A stretch of DNA of 64,000 nucleotides from Warburgia ugandensis (lineage: Eukaryota > Streptophyta > Magnoliopsida > Canellales > Canellaceae). The stretch is taken from contig CP141127.1 in NCBI GenBank assembly GCA_035236585.1, forward strand, positions 52,078,001 through 52,142,000. Direction: 5' to 3'. The notes under the pieces were generated by a model that was given only the letters and a program-made list of their open reading frames with translations, had not been told where the DNA came from and did not search any database. Of this stretch, positions 33,082 through 46,801 are shown in pieces (positions within the stretch are counted from its first letter, which is position 1; each line of letters opens with the position of its first letter). The position numbers were made by a program, and so were the translations under genes.

Positions 33082-35378
33082 TAACACAATGCCAAAATAA
33101 TGCATGTCCTTAAAGTTCCCCAGGCTCAAGCCCAAATCACATGGAGTCTGAGAAGCTTCCAGACACATCATTCTAAATTTTAAAAGCCTTTGTATGACTC
33201 TTGGCACAATGTCTGATCACTTTAAGTTGTTAGAATCGCAAGGTATGATGCCAAAGCATTACATTTCCTTGGATGTCCCAAGGCATAAAGTCAAATATGT
33301 TTGAGTACAGGGATGTTCTCAAGCACAACGCTCAGACTTTTCAAGCCGTTGGTTGATCCTTGGCACAATGTCTTTGCACGTTAAGCCCTGACAAGTCCCG
33401 TGGTAAAGCATCAAAACATACGTTCCTTGGTAGTCCCGAAGCAACATGTCAAATCGCTTCGAGTCACGGGAAGTTTCCAGGCACAACGCCTAGGAATTTT
33501 GAGCCTTTCAATGATCCCTGGCACAATTTCTGAGCGCTTTAAAAGTGGAAGTCCCAGGGCCAAATTTTAAAACCAAACATGTCCGAGCGAGTGCCTAGGC
33601 CCAAAGTTAAATCACTTCGAGTCCTGGGAGGTTGCAAAATGCAATGTTTAGACTTTTCATGCCATTGGAGGATCCTTTGTGGAATGATGAGATCATACTA
33701 GATCCCATCACTATTAACTCCATCCAACTCATCCATAGTATTTGATCATGCTTGATCTTACTGATCGGGAAAGTTCCTTTACAAATTTTAGGTTACTTCT
33801 ACCACAAAGGGTTGATTTCTTCTTTTATCATAGATGTGTCATATTAAACCCTCAATTTCACATATCCTTGTCATTATAACGTAAATAGATCAGATCCTTA
33901 AGGTCTGAGGTCTTCGAGATCATGGAAGTAAGAGTCTTATTTTCTTTAAACAAAAGTTTCTTGCAATATTTCCTAAATTCTATTATTTCATATGCAATTA
34001 GACATCATAAGCTTTTCGTAGCTTCTTTCCAGACGTGATTTGGGGCTCAGATGAGTCCGGACTCAAGTTAGAAGTCCGCAGTCGTACGACGGTCCAAATT
34101 TGATCTGGCTGTTAAAACAGGACAAAACCGGCGGAACCGGTCATCCCGCCCTATTACCACCAGTGGAAATGAGGTGGTGACCTGTAAATGGTGAGACGAT
34201 CTAGACCAGACTGTAAAATCACCATCCTGCATTTCTGCTTCAAATTGGGCCATCATATCTCCGCGAAATTTGATGTTATTTCATATCTAAGGGTTCTGAA
34301 CCCTTCTGAATCTATTCGACGGTTCGGATTTTTCATGTGAGACCTCCATGATGCAGATATGGAGGCATTTTCTCTAGAACTTGATTTTCCAAAGCATTAT
34401 CCATTCGGGTGAAATTAAAATGTATAAAAATGACATAAACCGAATCCCGCACGATACCCTCCCGCCGGATTGGCTCGGAATTGATGCCAAAATAAATAAA
34501 TCCTCGCCGTATGCCATAACACACCAAATAAATCTTGATTTGTCCTTTTCTGTTTATTGAATCGTCCATCTTGAAAGTACTTTGGGGTTCCAAGGAATTT
34601 AGAACAATATGGACGGTGGGATTTGTGAAATTTGATCTGGAATGGAGTGGCTAATTGAACTTACGGCTCTTGGTACTATTTTAGAGAGAGGAGAGAGAAA
34701 GTGGGAAAAACAGAGAGATTAGGGGACATGGGGGAGGAGTTTTGCTCTAATTTTCCAGGGGAGAGTAGGGGATTTCGTGCTGAAGTTGCAAAAATTTTGT
34801 AAAAATTTCAGATTTATTTGTAGGCAAGTTTTTTAATTTTAAATTAATTTTTCATAAAAATGTGCTTCTTTCTTTTTATTATTTTATTTATGGGCCAAGT
34901 TTCCACCTCCATTGCAATCCACTAGTGCATCGATCAATTATTCTTTCTTCCAGAAAATTGCCCCACTTTCTGGGCCCCACTTTCATGTGAAAAAAGCATT
35001 TGGCCCTTTTACTCATAAAAATGGAGAAAAATGGATATTATTTATCCAAACTCGGATTCTAGTGGACTCAATGGTGCCGCAATCGATTTTTCGAGTACCT
35101 TTCTATTTTTTGAATAAATTCCAAACATTCAAATCTTAAATCTTGGTTATGGATGAAAATGACTGTTTTACCCTTTTGTGTAGAAAATTGAGATTTTTTT
35201 GTTCAAACTCAGAATTTGAAGAAATCAGGGTCGTTTGATTCGATCTTTCATGTGGAATCTGCCTACGATTTAATCTCTATGAAATGATATTTGCTTTTAA
35301 GCTAATGTTCCAGCCCGATCTTTTGAAATTTCAATCTCTCATTGATTTTCTCAAATCAATTTGAGAAAATTGGGGTTC
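33082..35378 (+). repeat. Higher-order unit C copy 3 (2,297 bp)
   Basis: Passenger about 33,685-35,383. Differs from copy 2 mainly at 34,390-34,570, where it has a CpG-rich version (CTCCCGCCGGATTGGCTCGG) and ATCGTCCATCTTG. The rest is close to identical. Confidence 0.93.
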
Positions 35379-37676
35379 TAACACAATGCCAAAATAATGC
35401 ATGTCCTTAAAAGTCCCCGGGCTCAAGCCCAAATCACATGGAGTCTGAGAAGCTTCCAGACACATCATTCTAAATTTTAAAAGCCTTTGTATGACTCTTG
35501 GCACAATGTCTGATCACTTTAAGTTGTTAGAATCGCAAGGTATGATGCCAAAGCATTACATTTCCTTGGATGTCCCAAGGCATAAAGTCAAATATGTTTG
35601 AGTACTGGGATGTTCTCAAGCACAACGTTCAGACTTTTCAAGCCGTTGGTTGATCCTTGGCACAATGTCTTTGCACGTTAAGCCCTGACAAGTCCCGTGG
35701 TAAAGCATCAAAACATACGTTCCTTGGTAGTCCCGAAGCAACATGTCAAATCGCTTCGAGTCACGGGAAGTTTCCTGGCACAACGTCAAGGAATTTTGAG
35801 CCTTTCAATGATCCCTGGCACAATTTCTGAGCGCTTTAAAAGTGGAAGTCCCAGGGCCAAATTTTAAAACCAAACATGTCCGAGCGAGTGCCTAGGCCCA
35901 AAGTTAAATCACTTCGAGTCCTGGGAGGTTGCAAAATGCAATGTTTAGACTTTTCATGCCATTGGAGGATCCTTTGTGGAATGATGAGATCATACTAGAT
36001 CCCATCACTATTAACTCCATCCAACTCATCCATAGTATTTGATCATGCTTGATCTTACTGATCGGGAAAGTTCCTTTACAAATTTTAGGTTACTTCTACC
36101 ACAAAGGGTTGATTTCTTCTTTTATCATAGATGTGTCATATTAAACCCTCAATTTCACATATCCTTGTCATTATAACGTAAATAGATCAGATCCTTAAGG
36201 TCTGAGGTCTTCGAGATCATGGAAGTAAGAGTCTTATTTTCTTTAAACAAAAGTTTCTTGCAATATTTCCTAAATTCTATTATTTCATATGCAATTAGAC
36301 ATCATAAGCTTTTCGTAGCTTCTTTCCAGTCGTGATTTGGGGCTCAGATGAGTCCGGACTCAAGTTAGAAGTCCGCAGTCGTTCGACGGTCCAAATTTGA
36401 TCGGCTGTTAAAACAGGACAAAACCGGCGGAACCGGTCATCCCGCCCTATTACCACCAGTGGAAATGAGGTGGTGACCTGTAAATGGTGAGACGATCTAG
36501 ACCAGACTGTAAAATCACCATCCTGCATTTCTGCTTCAAATTGGGCCATCATATCTCCGCGAAATTTGATGTTATTTCATATCTAAGGGTTCTGAACCCA
36601 TCTGAATCTATTCGACGGTTCGGATTTTTCATGTGAGACCTCCATGATGCAGATATGGAGGCATTTTCTCTAGAACTTGATTTTCCAAAGCATTATCCAT
36701 TCGGGTGAAATTAAAATGTCATAAAAATGACATAAACCGAATCCCGCACGATACCCTCCTCGCCCGATTTGCTCATAATTGATGCCAAAATAAATAAATC
36801 CTCGCCGTATGCCATAACACACCAAATAAATCTTGATTTGTCCTTTTCTGTTTATTGAATCGTTGGATCTTGAAATTACTTTGGGGTTCCAGGGAATTTA
36901 GAACAATATGGACGGTGGGATTTGTGAAATTTGATCTGGAATGGAGTGGCTAATTGAACTTACGACTCTTGGTACTATTTTAGAGAGAGGAGAGAGAAAG
37001 AGGGAAAACAGAGAGATTAGGGGACATGGGGGAGGAGTTTTGCTCTAATTTTCCAGGGGAGAGTAGGGGATTTCGTGCTGAAGTTGCAAAAATTTTGTAA
37101 AAATTTCAGATTTATTTGTAGGCAAGTTTTTTAATTTTAAATTAATTTTTCATAAAAATGTGCTTCTTTCTTTTTATTATTTTATTTATGGGCCAAGTTT
37201 CCACCTCCATTGCAATCCACTAGTGCATCGATCAATTATTCTTTCTTCCAGAAAATTGCCCCACTTTCTGGGCCCCACTTTCATGTGAAAAAAGCATTTG
37301 GCCCTTTTACTCATAAAAATGGAGAAAAATGGATATTATTTATCCAAACTCGGATTCTAGTGGACTCAATGGTGCCGCAATCGATTTTTCGAGTACCTTT
37401 CTATTTTTTGAATAAATTCCAAACATTCAAATCTTAAATCTTGGTTATGGATGAAAATGACTGTTTTACCCTTTTGTGTAGAAAATTGAGATTTTTTTGT
37501 TCAAACTCAGAATTTGAAGAAATCAGGGTCGTTTGATTCGATCTTTCATGTGGAATCTGCCTACGATTTAATCTCTATGAAATGATATTTGCTTTTAAGC
37601 TAATGTTCCAGCCCGATCTTTTGAAATTTCAATCTCTCATTGATTTTCTCAAATCAATTTGAGAAAATTGGGGTTC
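35379..37676 (+). repeat. Higher-order unit C copy 4 (2,298 bp)
   Basis: Passenger about 35,982-37,681. A one-base deletion (TTGATCGGCTG near 36,398) shifts the - strand frame. Keeps a CpG-rich CCTCGCCCGATTTGC near 36,757. Confidence 0.93.
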
Positions 37677-39938
37677 TAACACAATGCCAAAATAATGCAT
37701 GTCCTTAAAGTCCCCGGGCTCAAGCCCAAATCACATGGAGTCTGAGAAGCTTCCAGACACATCATTCTAAATTTTAAAAGCCTTTGTATGACTCTTGGCA
37801 CAATGTCTGATCACTTTAAGTTGTTAGAATCGCAAGGTATGATGCCAAAGCATTACATTTCCTTGGATGTCCCAAGGCATAAAGTCAAATATGTTTGAGT
37901 ACTGGGATGTTCTCAAGCACAACGTTCAGACTTTTCAAGCCGTTGGTTGATCCTTGGCACAATGTCTTTGCACGTTAAGCCCTGACAAGTCCCGTGGTAA
38001 AGCATCAAAACATACGTTCCTTGGTAGTCCCGAAGCAACATGTCAAATCGCTTCGAGTCACTGGAAGTTTCCAGGCACAACGTCTAGGAATTTTGAGCCT
38101 TTCAATGATCCCTGGCACAATTTCTGAGCGCTTTAAAAGTGGAAGTCCCAGGGCCAAATTTTAAAACCAAACATGTCCGAGCGAGTGCCTAGGCCCAAAG
38201 TTAAATCACTTCGAGTCCTGGGAGGTTGCAAAATGCAATGTTTAGACTTTTCATGCCATTGGAGGATCCTCTGTGGAATGATGAGATCATACTAGATCCC
38301 ATCACTATTAACTCCATCCAACTCATCCATAGTATTTGATCATGCTTGATCTTACTGATCGGGAAAGTTCCTTTACAAATTTTAGGTTACTTCTACCACA
38401 AAGGGTTGATTTCTTCTTTTATCATAGATGTGTCATATTAAACCCTCAATTTCACATATCCTTGTCATTATAACGTAAATAGATCAGATCCTTAAGGTCT
38501 GAGGTCTTCGAGATCATGGAAGTAAGAGTCTTATTTTCTTTAAACAAAAGTTTCTTGCAATATTTCCTAAATTCTATTATTTCATATGCAATTAGACATC
38601 ATAAGCTTTTCGTAGCTTCTTTCCAGTCGTGATTTGGGGCTCAGATGAGTCCGGACTCAAGTTAGAACGGTCCAAATTTGATCTGGCTGTTAGAACAGGA
38701 CAAAACCGGTCATCCCGCCCTATTACCACCAGTGGAAATGAGGTGGTGACCTGTAAATGGTGAGACGATCTAGACCAGACTGTAAAATCACCATCCTGCA
38801 TTTCTGCTTCAAATTGGGCCATCATATCTCCGCGAAATTTGATGTTATTTCATATCTAAGGGTTCTGAACCCTTTTGAATCTATTCGACGGTTCGGATTT
38901 TTCATGTGAGACCTCCATGATGCAGATATGGAGGCATTTTCTCTAGAACTTGATTTTCCAAAGCATTATCCATTCGGGTGAAATTAAAATGACATAAACT
39001 GAATCCTGCACGATACCCTCCTGCCTGATTTGCTCAGAATTGATGCCAAAATAAATAAATCCTCGCCGTATGCCATAACACACCAAATAAATCTTGATTT
39101 GTCCTTTTCTGTTTATTGAATCGTTGGATCTTGAAATTACTTTGGGGTTCCAGGGAATTTAGAACAATATGGACGGTGGGATTTGTGAAATTTGATCTGG
39201 AATGGAGTGGCTAATTGAACTTACGGCTCTTGGTACTATTTTAGAGAGAGGAGAGAGAAAGTGGGAAAAACAGAGAGATTAGGGGACATGGGGGAGGAGT
39301 TTTGCTCTAATTTTCCAGGGGAGAGTAGGGGATTTCGTGCTGAAGTTGCAAAAATTTTGTAAAAATTTCAGATTTATTTGTAGGCAAGTTTTTTAATTTT
39401 AAATTAATTTTTCATAAAAATATGCTTCTTTCTTTTTATTATTTTATTTATGGGCCGAGTTTCCACCTACATTGAAATCTACTAGTGCATCGATCAATTA
39501 TTCTTTCTTCCGGAAAATTGCCGCACTTTCTGGGCCCCACTTTCATGTGAAAAAAGCATTTGGCCCTTTTACTCATAAAAATGGAGAAAAATGGATATTA
39601 TTTATCCAAACTCGGATTCTAGTGTACTCAATGGTTCCGGAATCGATTTTTCGAGTACCTTTCTATTTTTTGAATAAATTCCAAACATTCAAATCTTAAA
39701 TCTTGGTTATGGATGAAAATGACTGTTTTACCCTTTTGTGTAGAAAATTGAGATTTTTTTGTTCAAACTCATAATTTAAAGAAATCAGGGTCGTTTGATT
39801 CGATCTTTCATGTGGAATCCGCCTACGATTTAATCTCTATGAAATGATATTTGCTTTTAAGCTAATGTTCCAGCCCGATCTTTTGAAATTTCAATCTCTC
39901 ATTGATTTTCTCAAATCAATTTGAGAAAATTGGGGTTC
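37677..39938 (+). repeat. Higher-order unit C copy 5 (2,262 bp, shortest)
   Basis: Passenger about 38,279-39,943. Two deletions at 38,665-38,710 remove the segments around GTCCGCAGTCGTTCGA and CGGCGGAA. Carries CCGAGTTTCCACCTACATTG near 39,456, shared only with copy 13. Confidence 0.93.
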
Positions 39939-42216
39939 TAACACAATGCCAAAATAATGCATGTCCTTAAAAGTCCCCGGGCTCAAGCCCAAATCACATG
40001 GAGTCTGAGAAGCTTCCAGACACATCATTCTAAATTTTAAAAGCCTTTGTATGACTCTTGGCACAATGTCTGATCACTTTAAGTTGTTAGAATCGCAAGG
40101 TATGATGCCAAAGCATTACATTTCCTTGGATGTCCCAAGGCATAAAGTCAAATATGTTTGAGTACTGGGATGTTCTCAAGCACAACGTTCAGACTTTTCA
40201 AGCCGTTGGTTGATCCTTGGCACAATGTCTTTGCACGTTAAGCCCTGACAAGTCCCGTGGTAAAGCATCAAAACATACGTTCCTTGGTAGTCCCGAAGCA
40301 ACATGTCAAATCGCTTCGAGTCACGGGAAGTTTCCAGGCACAACGTCTAGGAATTTTGAGCCTTTCAATGATCCCTGGCACAATTTCTGAGCGCTTTAAA
40401 AGTGGAAGTCCCAGGGCCAAATTTTAAAACCAAACATGTCCGAGCGAGTGCCTAGGCCCAAAGTTAAATCACTTCGAGTCCTGGGAGGTTGCAAAATGCA
40501 ATGTTTAGACTTTTCATGCCATTGGAGGATCCTTTGTGGAATGATGAGATCATACTAGATCCCATCACTATTAACTCCATCCAACTCATCCATAGTATTT
40601 GATCATGCTTGATCTTACTGATCGGGAAAGTTCCTTTACAAATTTTAGGTTACTTCTACCACAAAGGGTTGATTTCTTCTTTTATCATAGATGTGTCATA
40701 TTAAACCCTCAATTTCACATATCCTTGTCATTATAACGTAAATAGATCAGATCCTTAAGGTCTGAGGTCTTCGAGATCATGGAAGTAAGAGTCTTATTTT
40801 CTTTAAACAAAAGTTTCTTGCAATATTTCCTAAATTCTATTATTTCATATGCAATTAGACATCATAAGCTTTTCGTAGCTTCTTTCCAGTCGTGATTTGG
40901 GGCTCAGATGAGACCGGACACAAGTTAGAAGTCCGCAGTCGTTCGACGGTCCAAATTTGATCTGGCTGTTAAAACAGGACAAAACCGGCGGAACCGGTCA
41001 TCCCGCCCTATTACCACCAGTGGAAATGAGGTGGTGACCTGTAAATGGTGAGACGATCTAGACCAGACTGTAAAATCACCATCCTGCATTTCTGCTTCAA
41101 ATTGGGCCATCATATCTCCGCGAAATTTGATGTTATTTCATATCTAAGGGTTCTGAACCCATTTGAATCTATTCGACGGTTCGGATTTTTCATGTGAGAC
41201 CTCCATGATGCAGATATGGAGGCATTTTCTCTAGAACTTGATTTTCCAAAGCATTATCCATTCGGGTGAAATTAAAATGACATAAACTGAATCCTGCACG
41301 ATACCCTCCTACCTGATTTGCTCAGAATTGATGCCAAAATAAATAAATCCTCGCCGTATGCCATAACACACCAAATAAATCTTGATTTGTCCTTTTCTGT
41401 TTATTGAATCGTTGGATCTTGAAATTACTTTGGGGTTCCAGGGAATTTAGAACAATATGGACGGTGGGATTTGTGAAATTTGATCTGGAATGGAGTGGCT
41501 AATTGAACTTACGGCTCTTGGTACTATTTTAGAGAGAGGAGAGAGAAAGTGGGAAAAACAGAGAGATTAGGGGACATGGGGGAGGAGTTTTGCTCTAATT
41601 TTCCAGGGGAGAGTAGGGGATTTCGTGCTGAAGTTGCAAAAATTTTGTAAAAATTTCAGATTTATTTGTAGGCAAGTTTTTTAATTTTAAATTAATTTTT
41701 CATAAAAATATGCTTCTTTCTTTTTATTATTTTATTTATGGGCCAAGTTTCCACCTCCATTGCAATCCACTAGTGCATCGATCAATTATTCTTTCTTCCA
41801 GAAAATTGCCCCACTTTCTGGGCCCCACTTTCATGTGAAAAAAGCATTTGGCCCTTTTACTCATAAAAATGGATATTATTTATCCAAACTCGGATTCTAG
41901 TGGACTCAATGGTGCCGCAATCGATTTTTCGAGTACCTTTCTATTTTTTGAGTAAATTCCAAACATTCAAATCTTAAATCTTGGTTATGGATGAAAATGA
42001 CTGTTTTACCCTTTTGTGTAGAAAATTGAGATTTTTTTGTTCAAACTCAGAATTTGAAGAAATCAGGGTCGTTTGATTCGATCTTTCATGTGGAATCTGC
42101 CTACGATTTAATCTCTATGAAATGATATTTGCTTTTAAGCTAATGTTCCAGCCCGATCTTTTGAAATTTCAATCTCTCATTGATTTTCTCAAATCAATTT
42201 GAGAAAATTGGGGTTC
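39939..42216 (+). repeat. Higher-order unit C copy 6 (2,278 bp)
   Basis: Passenger about 40,542-42,221. First copy with TTTTGAGTAAATTCC in place of TTTTGAATAAATTCC; all later copies keep it. Lost one of two ATGGAGAAAA-type segments near 41,870. Confidence 0.93.
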
Positions 42217-44508
42217 TAACACAATGCCAAAATAATGCATGTCCTTAAAAGTCCCCGGGCTCAAGCCCAAATCACATGGAGTCTGAGAAGCTTCCAGACA
42301 CATCATTCTAAATTTTAAAAGCCTTTGTATGACTCTTGGCACAATGTCTGATCACTTTAAGTTGTTAGAATCGCAAGGTATGATGCCAAAGCATTACATT
42401 TCCTTGGATGTCCCAAGGCATAAAGTCAAATATGTTTGAGTACTGGGATGTTCTCAAGCACAACGTTCAGACTTTTCAAGCCGTTGGTTGATCCTTGGCA
42501 CAATGTCTTTGCACGTTAAGCCCTGACAAGTCCCGTGGTAAAGCATCAAAACATACGTTCCTTGGTAGTCCCGAAGCAACATGTCAAATCGCTTCGAGTC
42601 ACGGGAAGTTTCCAGGCACAACGTCTAGGAATTTTGAGCCTTTCAATGATCCCTGCACAATTTCTGAGCGCTTTAAAAGTGGAAGTCCCAGGGCCAAATT
42701 TTAAAACCAAACATGTCCGAGCGAGTGCCTAGGCCCAAAGTTAAATCACTTCGAGTCCTGGGAGGTTGCAAAATGCAATGTTTAGACTTTTCATGCCATT
42801 GGAGGATCCTTTGTGGAATGATGAGATCATACTAGATCCCATCACTATTAACTCCATCCAACTCATCCATAGTATTTGATCATGCTTGATCTTACTGATC
42901 GGGAAAGTTCCTTTACAAATTTTAGGTTACTTCTACCACAAAGGGTTGATTTCTTCTTTTATCATAGATGTGTCATATTAAACCCTCAATTTCACATATC
43001 CTTGTCATTATAACGTAAATAGATCAGATCCTTAAGGTCTGAGGTCTTCGAGATCATGGAAGTAAGAGTCTTATTTTCTTTAAACAAAAGTTTCTTGCAA
43101 TATTTCCTAAATTCTATTATTTCATATGCAATTAGACATCATAAGCTTTTCGTAGCTTCTTTCCAGTCGTGATTTGGGGCTCAGATGAGTCCGGACTCAA
43201 GTTAGAAGTCCGCAGTCGTTCGACGGTCCAAATTTGATCCGTCGTTAGAACAGACTAAACCGGCGGAACCGGTCATCCCGCCCTATTACCACCAGTGGAA
43301 ATGAGGTGGTGACCTGTAAATGGTGAGACGATCTAGACCAGACTGTAAAATCACCATCCTGCATTTCTGCTTCAAATTGGGCCATCATATCTCCGCGAAA
43401 TTTGATGTTATTTCATATCTAAGGGTTCTGAATCTATTCGACGGTTCGGATTTTTCATGTGAGACCTCCATGATGCAGATATGGAGGCATTTTCTCTAGA
43501 ACTTGATTTTCCAAAGCATTAATAGAAAATCCAATCGGGTGAAATTAAAATTTATAAAAATGACATAAACCGAATCCCGCACGATACCCTCCCCGCCCGA
43601 TTTGCTCGTAATTGATGCCAAAATAAATAAATCCTCGCCGTATGCCATAACACACCAAATAAATCTTGATTTGTCCTTTTCTGTTTATTGAATCGTTGGA
43701 TCTTGAAATTACTTTGGGGTTCCAAGGAATTTAGAACAATATGGACGGTGGGATTTGTGAAATTTGATCTGGAATGGAGTGGCTAATTGAACTTACGGCT
43801 CTTGGTACTATTTTAGAGAGAGGAGAGAGAAAGTGGGAAAACAAGAGAGATTAGGGGACATGGGGGAGGAGTTTTGCGCTAATTTTCCAGGGGAGAGTAG
43901 GGGATTTCGTGTCAAGTTGCAAAAATTTTGTAAAAATTTCAGATTTATTTGTAGGCAAGTTTTTTAATTTTAAATTAATTTTTCATAAAAATATGCTTCT
44001 TTCTTTTTATTATTTTATTTATGGGCCAAGTTTCCACCTCCATTGCAATCCACTAGTGCATCGATCAATTATTCTTTCTTCCGGAAAATAGCCCCACTTT
44101 CTGGGCCCCACTTTCATGTGAAAAAAGCATTTGGCCCTTTTACTCATAAAAATGGAGAAAATGGATATTATTTATCCAAACTCGGATTCTAGTGGACTCA
44201 ATGGGCAACAAATCGATTTTTCGAGTACCTTTCTATTTTTTGAGTAAATTCCAAACATTCAAATCTTAAATCTTGGTTATGGATGAAAATGACTGTTTTA
44301 CCCTTTTGTGTAGAAAATTGAGATTTTTTTGTTCAAACTCATAATTTGAAGAAATCAGGGTCGTTTGATTCGATCTTTCATGTGGAATCTGCCTACGATT
44401 TAATCTCTATGAAATGATATTTGCTTTTAAGCTAATGTTCCAGCCCGATCTTTTGAAATTTCAATCTCTCATTGATTTTCTCAAATCAATTTGAGAAAAT
44501 TGGGGTTC
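42217..44508 (+). repeat. Higher-order unit C copy 7 (2,292 bp)
   Basis: Passenger about 42,819-44,513. Altered bases around GATCCGTCGTTAGAACAGAC (43,236-43,255), missing AACCCTT after GGGTTCTG, and CpG-rich CTCCCCGCCCGATTTGCTCG near 43,589. Confidence 0.93.
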
Positions 44509-46801
44509 TAACACAATGCCAAAATAATGCATGTCCTTAAAAGTCCCCGGGCTCAAGCCCAAATCACATGGAGTCTGAGAAGCTTCCAGACACATCATTC
44601 TAAATTTTAAAAGCCTTTGTATGACTCTTGGCACAATGTCTGATCACTTTAAGTTGTTAGAATCGCAAGGTATGATGCCAAAGCATTACATTTCCTTGGA
44701 TGTCCCAAGGCATAAAGTCAAATATGTTTGAGTACTGGGATGTTCTCAAGCACAACGTTCAGACTTTTCAAGCCGTTGGTTGATCCTTGGCACAATGTCT
44801 TTGCACGTTAAGCCCTGACAAGTCCCGTGGTAAAGCATCAAAACATACGTTCCTTGGTAGTCCCGAAGCAACATGTCAAATCGCTTCGAGTCACGGGAAG
44901 TTTCCTGGCACAACGGCTAGGAATTTAGAGCCTTTCAATGATCCCCTGCACGATTTCCGAGCGCTTTAAAAGTGGAAGTCCCAGGGCCAAATTTTAAAAC
45001 CAAACATGTCCGAGCGAGTGCCTAGGCCCAAAGTTAAATCACTTCGAGTCCTGGGAGGTTGCAAAATGCAATGTTTAGACTTTTCATGCCATTGGAGGAT
45101 CCTTTGTGGAATGATGAGATCATACTAGATCCCATCACTATTAACTCCATCCAACTCATCCATAGTATTTGATCATGCTTGATCTTACTGATCGGGAAAG
45201 TTCCTTTACAAATTTTAGGTTACTTCTACCACAAAGGGTTGATTTCTTCTTTTATCATAGATGTGTCATATTAAACCCTCAATTTCACATATCCTTGTCA
45301 TTATAACGTAAATAGATCAGATCCTTAAGGTCTGAGGTCTTCGAGATCATGGAAGTAAGAGTCTTATTTTCTTTAAACAAAAGTTTCTTGCAATATTTCC
45401 TAAATTCTATTATTTCATATGCAATTAGACATCATAAGCTTTTCGTAGCTTCTTTCCAGCCGTGATTTGGGGCTCAGATGAGTCCGGACTCAAGTTAGAA
45501 GTCCGCAATGCTCGACGGTCCAAATTTGATCCGGCTGTTAGAACAGACAAAACCGGAACCGGTCATCCCGCCCTATTACCACCAAGTGGAAATGAGGTGG
45601 TGACCTCGTAAATGGTGAGACGATCTAGACCAGACTGTAAAATCACCATCCTGCATTTCTGCTTCAAATTGGGCCATCATATCTCCGCGAAATTTGATGT
45701 TATTTCATATCTAAGGGTTCTCCTGAATCTATTCGACGGTTCGGATTTTTCATGTGAGACCTCCATGATGCAGATATGGAGGCATTTTCTCTAGAACTTG
45801 ATTTTCCAAAGCATTAATAGAAAATCCAATCGGGTGAAATTAAAATGTATAAAAATGACATAAACCGAATCCCGCACGATACCCTCCTCGCCCGATTTGC
45901 TCGTAATTGATGCCAAAATAAATAAATCCTCGCCGTATGCCATAACACACCAAATAAATCTTGATTTGTCCTTTTCTGTTTATTGAATCGTTGGATCTTG
46001 AAATTACTTTGGGGTTCCAGCCAATTTACAACAATATGGACGGTGGGATTTGTGAAATTTGATCCGGAATGGAGTGGCTAATTGAACTTACGCTCTTGGT
46101 ACTATTTTAGAGAGAGGAGAGAGAAAGTGGGAAAACAAGAGAGATTAGGGGACATGGGGGAGGAGTTTTGCTCTAATTTTCCAGTGGAGAGTAGGGGATT
46201 TCCTGCTCAAGTTGCAAAAATTTTGTAAAAATTTCAGATTTATTTGTAGGCAAGTTTTTTAATTTTAAATTAATTTTTCATAAAAATATGCTTCTTTCTT
46301 TTTATTATTTTATTTATGGGCCAAGTTTCCACCTCCATTGCAATCCACTAGTGCATCGATCAATTATTCTTTCTTCCAGAAAATTGCCCCACTTTCTGGG
46401 CCCTACTTTCATGTGAAAAGAGCATTTGGCCCTTTTACTCATAAAAATGGAGAAAATGGATATTATTTATCCAAACTCGGATTCTAGTGGACTCAATGGT
46501 GCCTAATCGATTTTTCGAGTACCTTTCTATTTTTTGAGTAAATTCCAAACATTCAAATCTTAAATCTTGGTTATGGATGAAAATGACGGGTTACCCTTTT
46601 GTGTAGAAAATTGAGATTTTTTTGTTCAAACTCATAATTTAAAGAAATCAGGGTCGTTTGATTCGATCTTTCATGTGGAATCTGCCTACGATTTAATCTC
46701 TATGAAATGATATTTGCTTTTAAGCTAATGTTCCAGCCCGATCTTTTGAAATTTCAATCTCTCATTGATTTTCTCAAATCAATTTGAGAAAATTGGGGTT
46801 C
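44509..46801 (+). repeat. Higher-order unit C copy 8 (2,293 bp)
   Basis: Passenger about 45,112-46,806. Carries CCGCAATGCTCGACGG near 45,504, ACCAAGTGG, an inserted base in CCTCGTAAATGG, and GACGGGTTACCC near 46,586 where other copies have GACTGTTTTACCC. Confidence 0.93.
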